Positions 1 to 8,162 of a stretch of DNA of 36,892 bases are shown in pieces. Positions within the stretch are counted from its first letter, which is position 1. Each line of letters begins with the position of its first letter. A program made the translations under genes and the position numbers. Origin of the DNA: Lachnoclostridium sp. (lineage in GTDB: Bacteria > Bacteroidota > Bacteroidia > Bacteroidales > Muribaculaceae); contig JAMPAP010000007.1 in the NCBI GenBank assembly GCA_023667185.1, positions 1-36,892 on the forward strand, in the 5' to 3' direction. The notes beneath the pieces are model-generated. The model did no database searches. It was not told where the DNA came from and saw nothing but the letters and a program-made list of their open reading frames with translations.

Positions 1-166
1 TTTAATTGTTTTACTGAATCATTAACATCTAAGAATAAGTTTAGACAACTTCATTGAGAGAGTGTATGCAAAGAGAAGCATTAATGCGGATCCATCAAAA
101 AGAGGTGCGCTGACTGAACTGTTAATTAGAAACTATGCTGACTGTCAGAACATGAGTAATCAGTAA
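1..166 (+). pseudogene. C-terminal fragment of a Dam-type DNA adenine methylase (M1 of a DpnII-like system)
   Basis: Only the tail of the gene lies in the window. Codons ending at the TAA of 164-166 read RSINADPSKRGALTELLIRNY (shown here as RSINADPSKRG followed by ALTELLIRNY), which resembles the C-terminus of Dam-family adenine methylases (R-IN---KRG---ELL--NY). The frame is not open to the left edge: it has a TAA at 23-25. The next frame is open from base 1 and stops at 55-57, so one base inserted near 53-56 would join FNCFTESL...KFRQLH to ERVYAKRS. I therefore think the gene is frameshifted or broken, but the fragment is too short to be certain. It is followed 30 bp later by an endonuclease relic and an intact second methylase, the M1-R-M2 order of DpnII-type systems. 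Confidence 0.5.
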
Positions 167-196
167 GAAATATTCAAGAATTTATAGCTATATAAA

Positions 197-898
197 ATGA
201 TTAGTAGTAAAGTCATCGAGGTTCTTAATCCTCTTTTTAATATAATAACCGGCGCAAAAGGTAAAACAATAGGGCAGATAAAAGATGCTCTCTTTATCGG
301 TGACAGGTGTAGGATGAAAAAGGGTGCATCGGGCTTAATTGTCGAAAACTTACTTGGAATAGAAAACAATAATAGAGATGAAGCCGACATACCCCAGATA
401 GGATGTGAAATTTAGATTCTGCCATTGCAAAAAAATAAAGATGGTTCCATAAAGGCAAAAGAGCCGACTGCAATACAGATGATTAATTATTGCGAAGTAG
501 CTAAGGAGACATGGGAAACTGCTAAAATCAGGAATAAGATTAATCTAACATTTTGGGTCGTTTACCTTGCAAAGGAAAATGGTATATGTAAACAACAAGA
601 CGACTATGTAATTGTTGATTATTTTCTTGATCATCCGTCAGAATTACAAAATGGAATTTTCAGGACGGATTGGGAGGAGATTCAGGCATACATCAAGCGA
701 GGTGATGCAGACAAACTTTCATGTAGTATGGGAACCTATCTTGAACCAAAGACTAAAGGAGCGAACAGTCAGGATAGAACTAACGCACCTGATGGAAATG
801 GAGGTATAATGCGTGCTCGAAGAAGAGCTTTCTATTATAAGAAAAATTATACAAATACACAGATAATCCCAAACCTGGATTTATCGGCCATTAAATGA
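197..898 (+). pseudogene. Sau3AI/DpnII/MutH-like restriction endonuclease interrupted by an in-frame TAG
   Basis: One continuous frame of about 233 codons runs from ATG 197 to TGA 896-898 and is interrupted only by TAG at 413-415. The N-terminal part has the GLIVENLLGI...DEADIPQIGCEI pattern of the Sau3AI/MutH nuclease fold, where an Asp followed by Glu-x-Lys forms the active site. Here the Asp is in DIPQ, the Glu is codon 407-409 and the stop replaces the codon expected to be the catalytic Lys (GCEI-stop-ILPLQ). One change (AAG or AAA to TAG) explains it. The C-terminal half continues well (TFWVVYLA, VIVDYFLDHP). As read, the product would be a 72-residue fragment. The stop overlaps the methylase start (ATGA). 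Family known: Mg-dependent cleavage, GATC in DpnII and Sau3AI. Inference: inactive here, unless the stop is suppressed or a sequencing error. Confidence 0.75.
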
Positions 899-1770
899 TG
901 ATAAAACCATTTTATAAATCAGACGACAGGGCATTCACTATAGTAAATGGTGACTGTTTTGATGTGCTCTCACAGTTTGATTTCAAGTTTGATATGATAT
1001 TCGCAGACCCACCTTACTTTCTTTCAAATGGAGGAATAAGTTGTCAGTCTGGAAAGGTTGTTTGTGTCGATAAAGGAGAGTGGGACAAAGGTGGAACGCC
1101 TGAATCTATTAAAGATTTTAACCTTAAATGGCTCTCTTTATGCAGGGATAAACTAAAAGATAACGGTACTATATGGATTTCAGGCACTCATCATAATATT
1201 TTTTCGATAGCGACGCTTCTAACAGAGCTTGAATATAAAATATTGAATGTTATTACTTGGGCAAAAACAAATCCTCCGCCAAACATTTCGTGTAGATTTT
1301 TCACTTACTCGACCGAGTTCATCGTATGGGCACGTAAATCTCCGAAAGTGCCTCATAAGTATAACTATGAGCTAATGAAGGCCATCAACAATGGCAAGCA
1401 AATGACTGATGTGTGGCGACTTCCCGCGATAGCTCGGTGGGAAAAATCGAATGGCAAACACCCTACCCAAAAGCCTTTAGCTCTCCTTGCGCGTATCATA
1501 CTGGCAAGTACGGATGAGCACGATTGGATTCTTGATCCTTTTGCCGGCTCCTCCACCACAGGAATTGCCGCAAATCTGTGCAATCGTAGATATCTCGGAA
1601 TCGAACAAGATGAGCAATTCGCCATATTATCACGGTCTCGTCGCATGGAAATAGATGATGCTATTGTATTTGATACCTTTCGAGGAAAAATCGCTGATTT
1701 GACTTTTGTCCATGGCATAGACACTGTGCATGATCCTGAAGGGGAATATAATCGAGATTTGCCATTCTAA
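895..1770 (+). CDS. DNA adenine methyltransferase, DpnA-like (beta class), probably GATC-specific
   Basis: S-adenosylmethionine-dependent N6-adenine methylase of 291 residues. The catalytic motif IV, FADPPYFLSNGG, lies near residues 37-48 and the SAM-binding motif I, LDPFAGSSTTG, near residues 213-224. Motif IV before motif I is the beta-class order shared by DpnA and HinfI methylases. The stretch after DPPY (QSGKV...KGEWDKG) is the DpnA/M2.DpnII style, which together with the Sau3AI/MutH-like neighbour suggests GATC. The start overlaps the endonuclease stop (ATGATG at 895-900), so translation is probably coupled. Base composition is AT-richer than the genes from 1996 on, in line with acquisition by transfer. 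With the endonuclease broken, this looks like an orphan methylase. No inactivating change is visible in the motifs. Confidence 0.9.
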   Translation: MMIKPFYKSDDRAFTIVNGDCFDVLSQFDFKFDMIFADPPYFLSNGGISCQSGKVVCVDKGEWDKGGTPESIKDFNLKWLSLCRDKLKDNGTIWISGTHHNIFSIATLLTELEYKILNVITWAKTNPPPNISCRFFTYSTEFIVWARKSPKVPHKYNYELMKAINNGKQMTDVWRLPAIARWEKSNGKHPTQKPLALLARIILASTDEHDWILDPFAGSSTTGIAANLCNRRYLGIEQDEQFAILSRSRRMEIDDAIVFDTFRGKIADLTFVHGIDTVHDPEGEYNRDLPF

Positions 1771-1788
1771 TCAGTTTGCGTGGGAGGC

Positions 1789-1818
1789 TTGGATGTAACG
1801 AGATTTTTTGTAATTTTG
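1789..1818 (+). promoter_or_regulatory. Candidate promoter of the efflux operon
   Basis: TAATTTTG at 1811-1818 matches the Bacteroidetes -7 element TAnnTTTG. TTGG at 1789-1792, 18 bp upstream, is a fair -33 element. It would give a leader of about 170 nt before the TolC-like gene at 1996. The rest of 1771-1995 shows no gene. Confidence 0.5.
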
Positions 1819-1995
1819 CAGGAGTTTTTGAGATAGCATTTATGGTAGAACACGTGCAAAATTTTGCATTTAAGGAGAACTGGAAAAGTACGGCCAGCTG
1901 CCTGAGCGGCGATCTGATTTGATATCAGGTCTTCTCCGTCATGCCCTTCTGCAGGGCTCAACTCACATTTCACTTAATCCAATAATTATTTTCTG

Positions 1996-3318
1996 ATGAA
2001 CAATCTACGATTGCTCACAGGGTTGCTGACGGCTACCCTGCTGAGCGGTGCGGTGTGTGCTGCCGATGGCGTCACACCGATGGTGGTTACGCCCGAGGAG
2101 CTGTTTGAGATAGCTGAAAGTAATAGTACGCAGCTGCGTCAGGCTTTTTCGGCTGAGGAAGTGGCGCGCAAGGCTGTCGATGTGGCGCGCGCTGACCGTC
2201 TGCCTGACATCAATGCCAACCTTTCGCTGAGCTACATAGGCGATGGCTTCACCACAAAACGCAATTTTTCTGATTATCAACGAGCTCCGATCCCTCATTT
2301 CGGTAATAACTTCGGGCTCGATGTGACGCAGCCGGTCTACACCGGTGGGGCGATTACGGCCGGAATAGAGCTGGCTGAGATGAAGCTTACGGCTTCGCGC
2401 TATGCTGCGGAGTTGCAGCGCGACAATATCCGCTTTTCGCTGACCGGTTTTTACCTGGATATCTATAAGTATTCAAATCTTAGGGCGGTGGTAGAGAGCA
2501 ATATACAGTCGGCCCGGCAGGTACTCGGCGAGATGCAGGCGCGCTTCGAGCAGGGCACGGCGCTTCAGAATGACATTACCCGCTACGAATTACTAGTGTC
2601 AAATCTTGAGCTGCAGCTTATTAAAATAGATAATACTCTCAATATCCTGAATAACAACCTTATAACTATCGCCGGACTGCCTGTTGATACCAAGATTCTC
2701 CCTGACTCGACGATACTCAGCCGCTCGCTTCCGGTCAGCTCCGAGCAGGCGTGGCTCGATGAGGCTTCAAAGAACGCTCCGTCGATACGTCTGGCTCAAT
2801 CCGAGCTCGACATCTCCCGCAAGGCCGAGACTCTCGTGAAAGCTGACCGCCTCCCTAAAATCGGACTCAAGGCTGCGTGGAGCACTGAAGGTCCGATACT
2901 CGTGGAGGTACCACCTATCAACCGCAACCTGAGCTACTGGTATGTTGGGGTAGGCGTATCTTATGATCTTTCGTCACTATTTAAGACAGGCAAGTCGATG
3001 GCCCGCTCTAAGGCTGCTACCGTAAATGCGGCTGATCGTCTGGCTGCCACAATGGAGAATACTGATATCGCTGTGCGCGCCGATTATGTGCGCTATCTCG
3101 AGGCTTACGAGGAGCTGAAGACTCAGCAGAAAAGCGTAGAGCTCGCCGAGCGCAACTACGCCGTGACTTCTACCCGCTACTCGGCCGACATGGCGCTGAT
3201 CACTGATATGCTCGATGCGGCCAATGCTCGCCTCGATGCTGAGCAGAATCTGGTCAACGCCCGCATAAACATTATATATTATTACTATAAACTCTTATTC
3301 ACTTCCGGAAAAATATGA
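1996..3318 (+). CDS. TolC family outer membrane efflux protein
   Basis: 440 residues with a signal peptide (hydrophobic LLTGLLTATLLSGAVCA, probable cleavage near AADG). The body has the long helical repeats of TolC proteins: two halves, each with a coiled-coil pair, e.g. EIAESNSTQLRQAFSAEEVARKAVDVARADRLPDINANLSLSY in the first half and the parallel ASKNAPSIRLAQSELDISRKAETLVKADRLPKIGLKAAWS in the second (quoted in pieces: RADRLPDINANLSLSY and KADRLPKIGLKAAWS). It should form the trimeric outer membrane duct of a tripartite pump. The stop overlaps the next ATG (ATGA, 3315-3318), so it is the first gene of a three-gene efflux operon with the HlyD-type adaptor and MFS pump. The substrate cannot be told from the sequence. 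Confidence 0.92.
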   Translation: MNNLRLLTGLLTATLLSGAVCAADGVTPMVVTPEELFEIAESNSTQLRQAFSAEEVARKAVDVARADRLPDINANLSLSYIGDGFTTKRNFSDYQRAPIPHFGNNFGLDVTQPVYTGGAITAGIELAEMKLTASRYAAELQRDNIRFSLTGFYLDIYKYSNLRAVVESNIQSARQVLGEMQARFEQGTALQNDITRYELLVSNLELQLIKIDNTLNILNNNLITIAGLPVDTKILPDSTILSRSLPVSSEQAWLDEASKNAPSIRLAQSELDISRKAETLVKADRLPKIGLKAAWSTEGPILVEVPPINRNLSYWYVGVGVSYDLSSLFKTGKSMARSKAATVNAADRLAATMENTDIAVRADYVRYLEAYEELKTQQKSVELAERNYAVTSTRYSADMALITDMLDAANARLDAEQNLVNARINIIYYYYKLLFTSGKI

Positions 3319-4349
3319 ATCACCGTAGCAAAAAAATCCTGTCATACGTCATCACATCTGTCATAGTTATCGCCGCAGCCATTTGGGTCGCGTCAAAGTT
3401 TGTTCACCTCGGCGATGTGGAGTTTACTGATAATGCCCGTATCGAGCAGCAGATCGTGCCGGTCAACAGCCGTGTGCAGGGCTTTATCAAGGAGGTACGG
3501 TTCAAGGAATTTGAGCCGGTAAAGAAGGGTGATACCCTGGTGATTATCGATGATGCTGATATGAGGCTTAACGTTGCACAGGCCCGGGCTGACTATGAGA
3601 ATGCACTGGCCGGACGCCTGGTGGCTGACCGCTCGGTCAATGTAGCCGTGGCTAATTCGGCTGTCAGCGATGCCTCGATTGCCGAGGCTAAGGTGCTGAT
3701 GGACAATGCCGCTACTGACTATGAGCGCTACCGCAAACTGCTGGAGAAGAATGCCGTCACCCGCCAGCAGTATGATGCCGCTCTTACTGAATATGAGGCC
3801 CGCAAGGCGCGCTACGAGATGCTAGCCCGCCAGCGCTCTGCCACGACTTCAGTGGTGTCAGAGACCCGTCAGCGCATTGCACAGAATGATGCCGGGATAG
3901 AGCTTGCCCGCACCCGTCTCGAGATAGCCGAGCTGAACCTCTCGTACACCGTTATCACAGCTCCATGTGATGGCTATGCCTCGCGTATGGAGATCCAGGT
4001 GGGTCAGCTCGTGCAGCCTGGACAGACACTTCTTGACCTCGTGGACAGCAGCGATATCCGTGTGATAGCTAATTATAAGGAGACCCAGCTCAAGCATATT
4101 CACCCGGGAAGCGAGGTGGAAATCGAGGTTGATGCTATACCTGACCATACGTTCACCGGCAAGGTAGTATCGATATCCTCGGCCACAGGAGCCGCCATCT
4201 CGGTGCTCCCGCAGGATAATTCAGCCGGAAATTTCGTTAAAGTACGCCAGCGTGTGCCGGTGAGAATCGAGTTTTCAGCCGACAATGATCCCGAGGCCAT
4301 GGCGCTTCTCCGCGCCGGCCTTAATGTAGAATGTAAGGTGAAGTATTGA
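3315..4349 (+). CDS. HlyD/EmrA family periplasmic adaptor protein
   Basis: 344 residues. One N-terminal transmembrane segment (about residues 10-27, YVITSVIVIAAAIWVAS) anchors it in the inner membrane. Then come a first lipoyl half-motif (GFIKEVRFKEFEPVKKGDTL), a long coiled-coil hairpin (about 85-200, rich in A, E, R), a second lipoyl half (APCDGYASRMEIQVGQLVQPGQ) and a beta-barrel segment. This is the EmrA/HlyD membrane-fusion layout, linking an inner-membrane transporter to TolC. It overlaps the TolC-like gene by 4 bp and ends one base before the MFS start, so the three are co-transcribed. EmrA-like function follows from its MFS partner; HlyD proteins that serve ABC exporters look alike, but no ABC gene is present. 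Confidence 0.92.
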   Translation: MNHRSKKILSYVITSVIVIAAAIWVASKFVHLGDVEFTDNARIEQQIVPVNSRVQGFIKEVRFKEFEPVKKGDTLVIIDDADMRLNVAQARADYENALAGRLVADRSVNVAVANSAVSDASIAEAKVLMDNAATDYERYRKLLEKNAVTRQQYDAALTEYEARKARYEMLARQRSATTSVVSETRQRIAQNDAGIELARTRLEIAELNLSYTVITAPCDGYASRMEIQVGQLVQPGQTLLDLVDSSDIRVIANYKETQLKHIHPGSEVEIEVDAIPDHTFTGKVVSISSATGAAISVLPQDNSAGNFVKVRQRVPVRIEFSADNDPEAMALLRAGLNVECKVKY

Positions 4350-4350
4350 T

Positions 4351-5952
4351 ATGGCTGAATGGGGAGGACCTCAAGGTCCGTTTGACATACCTGATATCCC
4401 TGACTATATCCCCCGACGGTTGAAGCCGTGGCTGTTTGTATTTTTCGTACTCATCATCCAGTTTTCGGGCGGACTATACCTCGCGGCCGCCACTGACATG
4501 GTGGGCACCACGGCTCTGATGCAGGAGGATATCCTGATGGCGGGGTATGCTTCGCTGATAGGAATGTCGATCAACTTCTGCGTGATGTTCAGGCTGAAGT
4601 TCCGCTTTTCCAATCGTGTGGGGCTATTGATATGCTGCTCGGTGCTACTTGCAGCCACCCTCATCTGCGCGAGCACTGACAGCGTCCCTGTGCTTGTGGC
4701 TGCAAGTTTCGTGGCCGGATGGTTCAGAATGTGGGCCACGCTCGTGATCAACTCCACCATCCAGCTATGGATTACCCCCGAGCGTGATATGGCAGTATTT
4801 TTCTGCTATGTATATCTTATTGTCGATGGTGTGATACAGCTCAGCGGCATCGCCACCATCTATACTGCTTTTTATCTGCAGTGGGAGTATATGCATTGGA
4901 TAATGGCCGGACTACTGGCGCTGATGATAGTAATGGTGCTGATACTCGTCAAGCCGGTGAAGGGGCCGATGCAGATACCCCTGCTCGGCATCGACTGGAT
5001 AGGCGCCGGGTTGTGGAGCATCGTTATGCTCTGCTTCACGTTCGTATGCGTCTACGGCAACTATTTCGATTGGTGGGAGGCTCGGGAGATTGTAGCCGCT
5101 ACAGTCCTTGGCATCGCTTGCCTGGGTATAAATCTGTGGCGTGCTACGTTTCTGCATCATCCTTACATCTCATTTTTAGCGCTGACCAACCGCAACGTCC
5201 GTCGTGCCACAATGGTATATCTGGTATTTTTCACCTTGATGGCTACGGAGCACGTGTTTGAGCACAGTTATGCCGCTACAATCCTTGGCTTTGACGAGAC
5301 TAATCTGATTGATCTCAACTGGTATGTGCTGGCCGGTATCGTAGCCGGATGTGGATTTACCTATTTCACCTTCGCGTGCCGCCGCTGGCGCTACAAGACC
5401 ATGACCTGCATAGCCTTCACTCTTGCCGCCATCTATCTGGCTAATTTCTACTTCCTGATAGACTATGGGGTGGAGAAGGAGATGCTTTTCATCCCGCTCT
5501 TTACACGCGGATTTGCCTCGGTGATCATATCGATAGTTTTCCTTACTTCGATGGTGCCCGGCAACAGTGGATTGCACTTCTTCGTATTCCCGCAAGCTCT
5601 TACCTTGAATGGCTTTACAGGTGCGGTGATGGGTGCTACGCTCGGCCCGGCTATCGTAGGGGAGCTTCTGCGACATACCATGGCGCGGAATGCCGCCAAC
5701 CTCGGCTCGGTATTCTCGCCGGCCAATCCTGATACCGGAGCCATGCCCTTTGGCCAAATCTACGGCATGGTGCAGCAGCAGGCGCTTGTAGTATCAATGA
5801 AGGAGATCTACGGTTGGCTCTTGATCGTAGCGCTTGTGACGGTGCTGATAATCGCTGTAAGCTATAGCCCGATGCGCCCCTGGGCCATCTTCCCGAAGTG
5901 GAAAACCGTCCGCCGCAACCTCCGCCACCTCGTAAGGAGAGAAGCCCGTTGA
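4351..5952 (+). CDS. MFS efflux transporter, DHA2/EmrB-like, 14 TM
   Basis: 533 residues, almost entirely hydrophobic, with about 14 transmembrane segments. It starts in a cytosolic Pro/Asp-rich stretch (DIPDIPDYIPRRLKPW) and ends in a basic tail. Position in the operon after TolC and an EmrA-type adaptor makes it the proton-driven inner-membrane pump of an EmrAB-TolC-like system. The classical EmrB GxLaDrxGrrr loop between TM2 and TM3 is weak here (MFRLKFRFSNRVG), a divergence common in Bacteroidetes members. The ATG lies one base after the adaptor stop. Substrate unknown: drugs, bile acids or fatty acids are family possibilities. Confidence 0.85.
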   Translation: MAEWGGPQGPFDIPDIPDYIPRRLKPWLFVFFVLIIQFSGGLYLAAATDMVGTTALMQEDILMAGYASLIGMSINFCVMFRLKFRFSNRVGLLICCSVLLAATLICASTDSVPVLVAASFVAGWFRMWATLVINSTIQLWITPERDMAVFFCYVYLIVDGVIQLSGIATIYTAFYLQWEYMHWIMAGLLALMIVMVLILVKPVKGPMQIPLLGIDWIGAGLWSIVMLCFTFVCVYGNYFDWWEAREIVAATVLGIACLGINLWRATFLHHPYISFLALTNRNVRRATMVYLVFFTLMATEHVFEHSYAATILGFDETNLIDLNWYVLAGIVAGCGFTYFTFACRRWRYKTMTCIAFTLAAIYLANFYFLIDYGVEKEMLFIPLFTRGFASVIISIVFLTSMVPGNSGLHFFVFPQALTLNGFTGAVMGATLGPAIVGELLRHTMARNAANLGSVFSPANPDTGAMPFGQIYGMVQQQALVVSMKEIYGWLLIVALVTVLIIAVSYSPMRPWAIFPKWKTVRRNLRHLVRREAR

Positions 5953-5997
5953 CCTTTTTCTGCATCTCAGTTGTTATATAGAAAAAAGTTCTATATT

Positions 5998-6345
5998 ATG
6001 ACTGAGATTGCTTTAAAAAGGGCATACGACCCTGCTGATGCTGAAGATGGGTTTCGCGTATATATTGACCGGCTGTGGCCGCGCGGATTGTCTCATGCTA
6101 CCTTCCACTATGATTTGTGGGATAAGGAGATAGCACCCTCTACAGAGTTGAGGGAATGGTTTCATGCTGATCCTGACAACCGCTGGGATGAGTTTGAGAA
6201 GAAATATCTGGCCGAGCTTGCCAATAATCCTGGCGCACAGCAGCTAAAGACGACACTCAGCAGCCACACGAAAGTGACGCTACTCTACTCCTCTCACGAC
6301 CACGACCATAACAATGCCGTAGTGCTGAAACAATACCTTGAATAG
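5998..6345 (+). CDS. DUF488 family protein (YeaO-like)
   Basis: 115 residues from the ATG at 5998; an upstream TTG at 5971 would add nine poor residues, so I prefer the ATG. The family signature is clear: LKRAYDPADAEDGFRVYIDRLWPRGL near the N-terminus (quoted as YIDRLWPRGL), then WDKEIAPSTELREWFHADP (as PSTELREWFHADP) and a C-terminal VTLLYSSHDHDHNNAVVL (as TLLYSSHDHDHNNA), the YeaO/DUF488 pattern with TLLYaakD--hN-A. Biochemical role is not established. It stands 45 bp after the efflux operon and ends directly against the convergent rnhA stop at 6346, with no terminator space between. Confidence 0.85.
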   Translation: MTEIALKRAYDPADAEDGFRVYIDRLWPRGLSHATFHYDLWDKEIAPSTELREWFHADPDNRWDEFEKKYLAELANNPGAQQLKTTLSSHTKVTLLYSSHDHDHNNAVVLKQYLE

Positions 6346-6984
6346 TTACTTGCGGCCAAAGTCGGCGGGGATTTCGCCCCAGGCTTCGGTGTTCCATGTG
6401 AGGATGGGGTTGAGGACGTCGTGGGTGTTCATCCAGTGGATAGCGCGGGCGAGAATCTCGCGGATGCGGGTGTTGGAGGGCGTAGGTTGCAGGGTGGTTT
6501 TGACTTTGCGGTTGCGAAGCCAAGAGCGGGCTGTGCGGGAGTCAGTGTAGATGGGTATATCCGGTCGGCCTTCGCGTTCAAAGAGGGCGAGGGCGTGAAT
6601 CAGCGCGAGGAATTCGCCAATATTGTTGGTGCCATCCTGAAGGGGGCCTACATGAAAGGCCTGCCAGCCCGAGCCTACCCAAACGCCGCGATATTCCACC
6701 GGGCCGGGATTTTTGGAGCAGGCCGCATCTACGGCTATGGCATCAAGGCGAATTTCAGGGAAAGCGGCATAGTTGATCACAGGAGCGGAATGTGTGGCAA
6801 TATTGCGGATGATGTGTATATGGTCGGCCGGGTCGCCGCGATAGGCAGCTATGGCCTCCTCCTGAGTGTCAAAACTCTTGTATTTTGCTTCGGGATATCC
6901 CTTTGTCTGTAGCTGACACTCTTCCCAGGAGTCGAAGACACCGGTGGCATAGCCATTCCATACGACGTAAAACTTTCTTTTCAT
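6346..6984 (-). CDS. rnhA: Ribonuclease HI with N-terminal viroplasmin-like domain
   Basis: 212 residues. The first ~50 (KRKFYVVWNGYATGVFDSWEE region, with FDTQEEAIAAY) form a caulimovirus viroplasmin-type hybrid-binding domain. Residues 80-212 form the RNase H fold with acidic residues D86 (AIAVDAACS), E124 (NIGEFLAL), D148 (IYTDSRTA) and D208 (GEIPADFGRK), the DEDD set that binds two Mg ions and cuts RNA in RNA-DNA hybrids. This fused architecture is common in Bacteroidetes. It is last in the aroK - alanine-dehydrogenase-like - rnhA operon, overlapping its upstream neighbour by 4 bp (ATGA). Confidence 0.93.
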   Translation of the reverse strand: MKRKFYVVWNGYATGVFDSWEECQLQTKGYPEAKYKSFDTQEEAIAAYRGDPADHIHIIRNIATHSAPVINYAAFPEIRLDAIAVDAACSKNPGPVEYRGVWVGSGWQAFHVGPLQDGTNNIGEFLALIHALALFEREGRPDIPIYTDSRTARSWLRNRKVKTTLQPTPSNTRIREILARAIHWMNTHDVLNPILTWNTEAWGEIPADFGRK

Positions 6985-8162
6985 GACAGGGTCAGGAATA
7001 TGGATATATCTACATTTCCGAGGCCTGCGGCGCGCGCCATTACGGGGTTGACAGGCTGACCGTAGAAGGTAAGAGTGGCGCGGCTGATAGCGGGGTTATT
7101 GCGGATAAAGGCTGCCGGGGTGTCGCAAGAGCCGAGGTTGGAAAGGAGCGTAAGCAGTGAGTTTCCAAGAGCCATGGCTGCGGTGCGCGGCACGGCACTT
7201 CCGGCATTTATAAGGCAGAGGCGTCCTAACAGTGAAGCCTCGGGGTCAATGGTAGAAACAGACGCGAGGTCTACGGCGCGCATTGAGGGGAAAGAGTTGC
7301 CGGGGGATGATGACAGGTCAAACACTATCACACCCCGTTTCATTGAGGCTGTGAGAGCCTCGTCGGCCTTGAATCCGTCAGTAGCTATCACCACTACGTC
7401 GGCAGAGTGGAATGCGCCTGAGAGCACCTTGGGATGTAGCACCGATGTGATGACAGAAGGCCCGAGTTTATCAGAAGCCCGGCGCAGCGAATATACGTTA
7501 TCGTCAAACATCCTCACCATCGCGCCAAGGCCCGAGGCTGAGCGAGCGGCAGCTATGCCAGCAATTCCAGAGCCGATGATTGTCACCTCACAGGGAACCA
7601 CTCCGGCCACTCCTCCGAGCAGGATACCCTTGCCGCGGCTCGAATCGGCAAGCAGTGATGAAGCAAGGGCGATTGAGCCACGGCCGTCAATTTCGGCAAG
7701 GATGTCGGCAAACGGGGTATTTCCATCGCGGTCAGTGACCAGATCGAGGGCTATGGTGATTATCTTTCGTGACAGGAGTTTGGCTATGGTGTTAGGCGAA
7801 CCGATAGCCCGGTTGAGCAGAGTGACGAGCATAGCACCCTGGCGCAGGCGTGACACATCGTCGGCCGTAAGGGCCGCCATGCTGATGACGATGTCAGAAG
7901 CGAGCACTTCCTGACGCGATGTGATCTCGGTGCCGGAGGCTGCATACTGCTGGTCAGTATAATTGATAGGCTTACCGGCGCCACGTTGCATCACCACGCG
8001 GTAGCCGTTTTCCACTAATCGTCCGGCCGCCTCCGGTGTCAGCGGGAAACGGCGCTCGCTACCGTCGGCTGCAGCGGGCAGACCGATTGACATACGTCGC
8101 CGGAGCGTGTCAACAAGTTGGGGTGATTCAAGAGGGGTGAGAGAGGGGTCAGATGCTGTCAT
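6981..8162 (-). CDS. Alanine dehydrogenase/transhydrogenase-family protein lacking expected catalytic residues
   Basis: 393 residues with the two-domain AlaDH/PNT fold. The N-terminal domain has ERRFPLTPEAAGRLVENGY (as RRFPLTPEA) and GAGKPINYTD; the Rossmann domain is GGVAGVVPCEVTIIGSGIAG, with GxGxxG at G197, G199 and G202. In characterised alanine dehydrogenases an N-terminal Arg, a Lys in VKVxxP, a His in TYLHLA and an Asp in IDQGG take part in catalysis. Here only the Arg region looks kept: the Lys position reads VISMAAL, the His position TLLNRA and the Asp motif FDLSSSPGN. I infer altered or lost dehydrogenase activity. Overlaps of 4 bp with aroK upstream and rnhA downstream indicate co-translation. 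Alignment by eye, so the residue assignments need checking. Confidence 0.75.
   Translation of the reverse strand: MTASDPSLTPLESPQLVDTLRRRMSIGLPAAADGSERRFPLTPEAAGRLVENGYRVVMQRGAGKPINYTDQQYAASGTEITSRQEVLASDIVISMAALTADDVSRLRQGAMLVTLLNRAIGSPNTIAKLLSRKIITIALDLVTDRDGNTPFADILAEIDGRGSIALASSLLADSSRGKGILLGGVAGVVPCEVTIIGSGIAGIAAARSASGLGAMVRMFDDNVYSLRRASDKLGPSVITSVLHPKVLSGAFHSADVVVIATDGFKADEALTASMKRGVIVFDLSSSPGNSFPSMRAVDLASVSTIDPEASLLGRLCLINAGSAVPRTAAMALGNSLLTLLSNLGSCDTPAAFIRNNPAISRATLTFYGQPVNPVMARAAGLGNVDISIFLTLS

Noticed and set aside
1767-1973. 68-codon minus-strand frame upstream of the TolC-like gene
   Set aside because: Covers the promoter region and has no protein-like pattern.
5176-5757. Long minus-strand open frame (193 codons) inside the MFS gene
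   Set aside because: Antisense to a clear 14-TM transporter; composition is a mirror of hydrophobic codons with no domain pattern.
7075-7914. Long plus-strand open frame (279 codons) opposite the alanine-dehydrogenase-like gene
   Set aside because: Shadow of the real gene: low-complexity Arg/Ser/Ala/Pro composition, no motif, while the minus strand has a Rossmann fold and operon overlaps.
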